Source: Monosiga brevicollis MX1 | Lineage: Eukaryota > Opisthokonta > Choanoflagellata > Craspedida > Salpingoecidae | Reading direction: 5' to 3' | NCBI RefSeq assembly: GCF_000002865.3 | Contig: NW_001865070.1 | Coordinates: 194,012 to 258,011, forward strand | Length of the DNA stretch: 64,000 nt | Shown: one piece after another, positions 60,211 to 64,000 of the stretch | Layout of the letters: the number at the start of each line of letters is the position of its first letter | Position numbering within the stretch: the first letter of the stretch is position 1 | Notes under the pieces: generated by a model | What the model was told of the DNA's origin: nothing | The model's database searches: none | The model's input: only the letters and a program-made list of their open reading frames with translations | Translations under genes and position numbers: made by a program

Positions 60211-61434
60211 TCTTGTATGTACAACAAGGCCAGCCACCTCATCCACTGCCACTCTTCTCCTCGTTCACTCGCTCCCTAAACCACCTCACATACACCAGTA
60301 CCGTGACCAACACGCCGCACCAGCACTCAGACGAAAAAAAAGAAAAAAAAAAAAAAAAAAAAAAAAAAAAGAAAGAGACAGAAGCGAGTGAATCTGACAA
60401 AATGTATTTTACATTTGATCGGTTTGATGTCTGCTTGTATGAACGAGTCACGTCGGCAGTTGCGGTCACTCGCATGGCAGTCAAGTCCGACGTTTCGTGT
60501 CATGTTGCGACTACGTCGAAACCACCCCCCCCCCCCCCCCCCCCGCCCCCTTTTCTTTTTTGGGTGAGTTGAAAGGGGCTGACTGCCACGAAAGCTCGCA
60601 GTCTTATTGGGCACGGTGGAAATACACCCAACCCTGCCTACTGGCACGCGTCATCAACTTGATGACCATGTGGAAGTTTCAAAGTCACAATCGCCATTCA
60701 GGGCCTCAAACCACAAAGCGGCTAGCTGAATGAGGCTCCCTATACGCCAGCTTACAGCTTGTACACTCGAATGCAGACTCAAGAGTTGGCAGGAATCAAT
60801 TGTCGCTTGTTCTCTCGTCGTGTAGGCTCGGGCGTTTGGGTTAGCCCATCCAAAGGGCGCAATCATGTTGGGCGTCCACCCCTTCAAAGTAAGGGACTAA
60901 ATCCGCAACACTAGCGGGCTACGATGATCAGAATTTGCAGACCGAATGCACATCACATTCAATACTATGATACAGCGGGTCGAGGTCATGACTTTCAGCT
61001 CTTGACAACGTGGGGACCACACCCACATGGTGGCTGTCATACCATGGCCTTTTGACGCCAGTCGTCTTGACCGTACTCTCGGACTCCGGGGGGAAAATGA
61101 GGAAACACCGCTCCATACCGGTGCCCATGTGCAAGGCTTGGCACTCAAAACACCACACCATCGGTGACATCGCACAACTCAAACCTCCAAAGCTTGAATT
61201 CCCTGTGCGGTGTTTCTGGTGATGTCATGCTCTGCTTTTGTACATTCCATGCACTTTTACTTTTACTTACAGCGGCTGTTCTATTTTTCAATTTCGGCCG
61301 GAAGCCTTGCCCTGCTTCACCTCATCAGTGGTGCTCTTCATCCACCCTGTCCCACATTGGTCGCCACTGTCCCCATTGTTGGTCTGAGGGCTTCTAAAGT
61401 CGACGATCAGAACTGTGCACGCAAAGGAATCAGC
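60211..61434. other. Divergent intergenic region with homopolymers
   Basis: About 1.2 kb between the mitochondrial-type protein (-) and the RING gene (+). Has an A-tract at about 60332-60370 and a C-tract at about 60526-60544. A hydrophobic frame just upstream of the RING start (61210-61434) is in frame with it but is probably 5' UTR; an extended membrane-anchored form cannot be excluded. Confidence 0.45.
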
Positions 61435-62480
61435 ATGTCCACTCGCGCCAAGATCAGCCGCCGCGAGTTATGCCCCATCTGCCTAGAGCAGCTGGCAGCG
61501 GGGGGCTACCAGTACCGCACAGGACAAGTAGTGCGGTTGCACTCGTGTGGGCATTGTTTTCATCGCAGCTGCATCGACAGCTGGCTGCAACAGGCGACTA
61601 CCTGCCCTACATGTCGAGTTGAACACCCAGAGCTGCCCATCGATTGTATCTATCTCGGTGTAGTCTCTCTCGGGCGGACTGAAACTCCTCCACTTGGTCA
61701 GCTCTCCGACGACGTGGCCAAATACGTGCATACGGCCACACAATCCATCGAGTACAGGTCTGTGAGCATGCCACTCTCACTTTGTTTTCTGATGTGCTCA
61801 AGCCCGAGAACAACTCAGTGGCGGGTGCGAATGCCTCGCTTCGACTCAAATGATATGTCTTTCGCGCCCCCTGTTTGGTAGTCGGGAGTGTAAGCAAATG
61901 CTCCGCTTGCGAAGCTCTTGTGTCGAAATCCTGGCTTCTCCAAGCGCGGTGGACAAGGCCAGCGACAAGTCATCAAGCCCTCTTTTGCTCACGGTTCGGC
62001 TTCACAATATTGCTGTGAGTTGAATTGTTCAGTAAAAGGCAAGGGTCTTTCGTACGATGACGGAAGAACGCTGATGTTGCCTGACACATGCTCCCGATTT
62101 TTTTCGGGTTATTTGCGGTCACATTCGTAACTTCTGTGCGTGCTCGCTTCCATTTGTAGAGCTTCCATTCTCTTCATCAGGCGGTCGTCTTGGTGGAACG
62201 AGCCAAGAGTCACAGCCCCAAGGGCCTGCTGCATCATATTTTGCAGTTTGACACGGATATACAGGCTTCCCACTGCATTGACCGTCTCCACGATGCCAGC
62301 ACCGCAGCCCTGAAGCGGATACGGCAGCATTCTGCTGCCGAATCAACTACTGCCACGTCACCGCGCGCTGCCTCTCGCAATTGCACTGATGCATCCACCA
62401 ATTCCAAAGCTTCCAATACAGCTTCAACATCTAGCCCCATTCAAAGTTCGTCGTCGCAAAGAGGCGCTGCAATTGATTGA
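61435..62480 (+). CDS. RING-H2 zinc-finger protein, likely E3 ubiquitin ligase
   Basis: Four exons, 61435-61757, 61803-61877, 61945-62014 and 62160-62480, sum to 789 nt (262 residues). The RING is at residues 13 to about 60 and has the C3H2C3 order: CPICLEQL, then after a slightly long loop HSCGHCFHRSCIDSWLQQA and CPTC. Cys, His and the Trp after the sixth ligand are all present, as in E2-binding RINGs. The middle and C-terminal parts are low complexity, with a helical stretch (AVVLVERAKSHSPKGLLHHI) and a Ser/Thr/Ala-rich tail. Start at 61435 (MSTRAKISRRELCPIC) was chosen over an in-frame ATG at 61210 because the extra part is hydrophobic but without a clear signal. Ligase activity is inferred from the RING. 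Confidence 0.78.
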
Positions 62481-63164
62481 GCGCACGATGGTTGCATCTT
62501 GCGGACAAGACACTGTGCTTCTCTGACCCTCGTTCTGCCCGACGTCGTCGCCTCTACCAGATTAAAAGCTTCCACTGTGCAAAGTAGTCGCTCCCTTCAA
62601 CGAGTGGCTCCTCACACTCATATTGTATGTTCGTGCCCGTGCCACTCGTGCCTCTTTTGAGCCTTGGTCTCTCGCCAACATCTTATCTTATTACATGTGG
62701 TACATTTTTGCTTTCCCTTGTTGATATGAGACGTTCCTCTCTCTCGGTGCTGACAATTGACACGAGAATGCTGACATTTGAAACGACACTAAAAATTTCC
62801 AATATTGGCACAAGTGCGATTTCAGTCTGACTTTGGAACGCTACTTTGAGGGTTATTGAAGAAAATAAACGCAGCCAAAAGGCGACAAGTGGAATATTTA
62901 AGGAGAAAGTTGTAGAAAAGATAGGAGTTGTGGCAGATTTCTTCCTCTTCCCGCAGCTTGAGCCGAGCGGGTGCTGGGTGCGACCGAGTTTGGACGGTGC
63001 GCGCGCGGACGTGACTGGCAGGCACGGCCATTTGAAGGCAGATGTCAGGAAGAGGGGTGGGTGTCGGTATTGGGATTCATTTTTCATCATTTTTATTTCG
63101 GTGCTCTCATCGTGTGAGCTGGTACGTTGCGTGATCTGCCAGCCCAGGCTCGCAAATTGCCACC
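62481..63164. other. Intergenic region
   Basis: About 680 bp between two plus-strand genes. AT-richer around 62640-62930. No gene seen. Confidence 0.5.
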
Positions 63165-64000
63165 ATGCCGCTGCCCCGTCGGAAAAACTGGTTCTTCGAG
63201 CTGTTTGGTGTGATCGAGCCGGCCTATGGCAACGTCCGGGGGCTTTTTGAGGTTTGTCGAGATTCAAGGTTGCTACCAAGTGGGGCTACTGTCTCAACCC
63301 CAACCGGTTCGTCGCGGCGTTGTTTCAGATGACAGAGCGGAATGGACTTGTTAGCTTGAAGAGCTTGAGTAATGGCCGAAGCTACCAGGCGGGTGCCTTT
63401 TCAACTCCTTCTCTGCGCTCTCTTCGCCAAAAAAGTACGTCGTTGTCCTTTGCCTTGTGCAAAGGCAGATGCCAGCTGTTGCGGGAACCATCAGCGTTGC
63501 GGGCACAATGCAGCATTGTCTGTCATCGACCCCCTTCACTGATCCCGTGCCCTGCCCTGGCTGTCGCAATCAACCTTGGGCAGATGCCGCCCTGCTTAGC
63601 ACTGAACGCATGGTTACCATCAAGCATGTAGTCGTTGGTGATATTCTGCAACACCATGCGGAACCGCAGTACAAGCATGCAACGTTCCAGGTGCGCCCCC
63701 CCGTACTTATGGGCCTGCCTGCCCAACAGACCTGTGGCGCAGAGAGTCACGATGGTGCTTTGGAGAATTAGGCAGCATCGCAGTTCAACTGTCTCGAATT
63801 TTCCCACCCCGAGGCTCTTCCTGAACGTGGCGTTACCAGTACGAAGCCTTGCTGCATACAACTCCCATTATAGACTTTTGTGTTGTTTCCTCCAAGTCAC
63901 ATGGCCCTTCATTTTTTTTGGAGACCCCATCTCAGTCTGAGGATGGATTATGTGGGGTCGTGGTGCATGCGCTTAGGTAACAGCGGTTTCGGCTCATTTT
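63165..64000 (+). CDS. Conserved uncharacterised protein, 3' end off the window
   Basis: Exons 63165-63251, 63329-63434, 63584-63690 and 63784-63838 join in phase and continue beyond the window. The product begins MPLPRRKNWFFELFGVIEP, then SLKSLSNGRSYQAGAFSTPS, TIKHVVVGDILQHHAE and FNCLEFSHPEALPERGVT. This order matches a family of uncharacterised proteins from bacteria and eukaryotes that I remember by the pattern NGRxxxxGxFxxPSLxxLR, then VVGDxxxLH, then QFNxLE...GVTxY. The family name and function are not known to me. Four residues expected before FNCLE (VASQ-like) are missing, so the third/fourth exon border may be imperfect. Confidence 0.6.

Noticed and set aside
62683-63279. Minus-strand frame of 198 codons
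   Set aside because: No domain, AT-rich, and it overlaps the first exon of the right-edge gene, which has a recognisable motif series.

Overview
The window is nuclear DNA of an intron-rich, GC-moderate unicellular eukaryote. Gene content and compactness fit a choanoflagellate of the Monosiga type. This is inferred from protein resemblance: animal-type CEP192, ZFYVE26, BRCC36, LIN54 and an SH2 protein lie beside a GDP-mannose 3,5-epimerase of the plant/alga kind. Introns are mostly 50-300 bp with GT-AG ends. Long (CA)n/(TG)n tracts sit in introns and intergenic DNA, and one 50-N assembly gap lies at 53891-53940. I saw no tRNA or rRNA genes, CRISPR arrays, transposase, LTR or virus-like elements.

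Layout, left to right: BRCC36 deubiquitinase (-, runs off the left edge); LRR/kinase (+); CEP192 centrosome scaffold (-); IQ-motif coiled-coil protein (+); GDP-mannose 3,5-epimerase fused to two glycosyltransferase domains (-); LIN54 (+); NAA30 (-); SH2 protein (+); SAM methyltransferase (-); CEBPZ/NOC1 (+); ZFYVE26 (-); coiled-coil protein (+); RRM protein (+); CAP-Gly coiled-coil protein (-); ELO fatty-acid elongase (-); probable mitochondrial protein of unknown function (-); RING-H2 protein (+); a conserved uncharacterised gene running off the right edge (+). The first twelve genes alternate strand without exception, so neighbours are head-to-head or tail-to-tail and short shared promoters or 3' regions are likely.

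Exon models were built by hand from splice sites, reading phase and remembered family sequences. For LRR/kinase, CEP192, the epimerase fusion, LIN54, NAA30, SH2, the 45 kb coiled-coil gene, ELO, the mitochondrial protein and RING-H2, exon lengths sum to whole codons. Starts of the IQ protein and the RRM protein, the N-terminal exons of ZFYVE26, and one CEBPZ exon remain unresolved.

The genes do not form one pathway. Centrosome/cilium functions (CEP192, perhaps IQCE-like, coiled-coil and CAP-Gly proteins) recur, but this may be chance. The most interesting items are the three-domain epimerase-glycosyltransferase fusion, a ZFYVE26 with no FYVE finger where animals have one, two introns of one gene sharing a homologous segment, and an LRR/kinase with an N-terminal membrane anchor.
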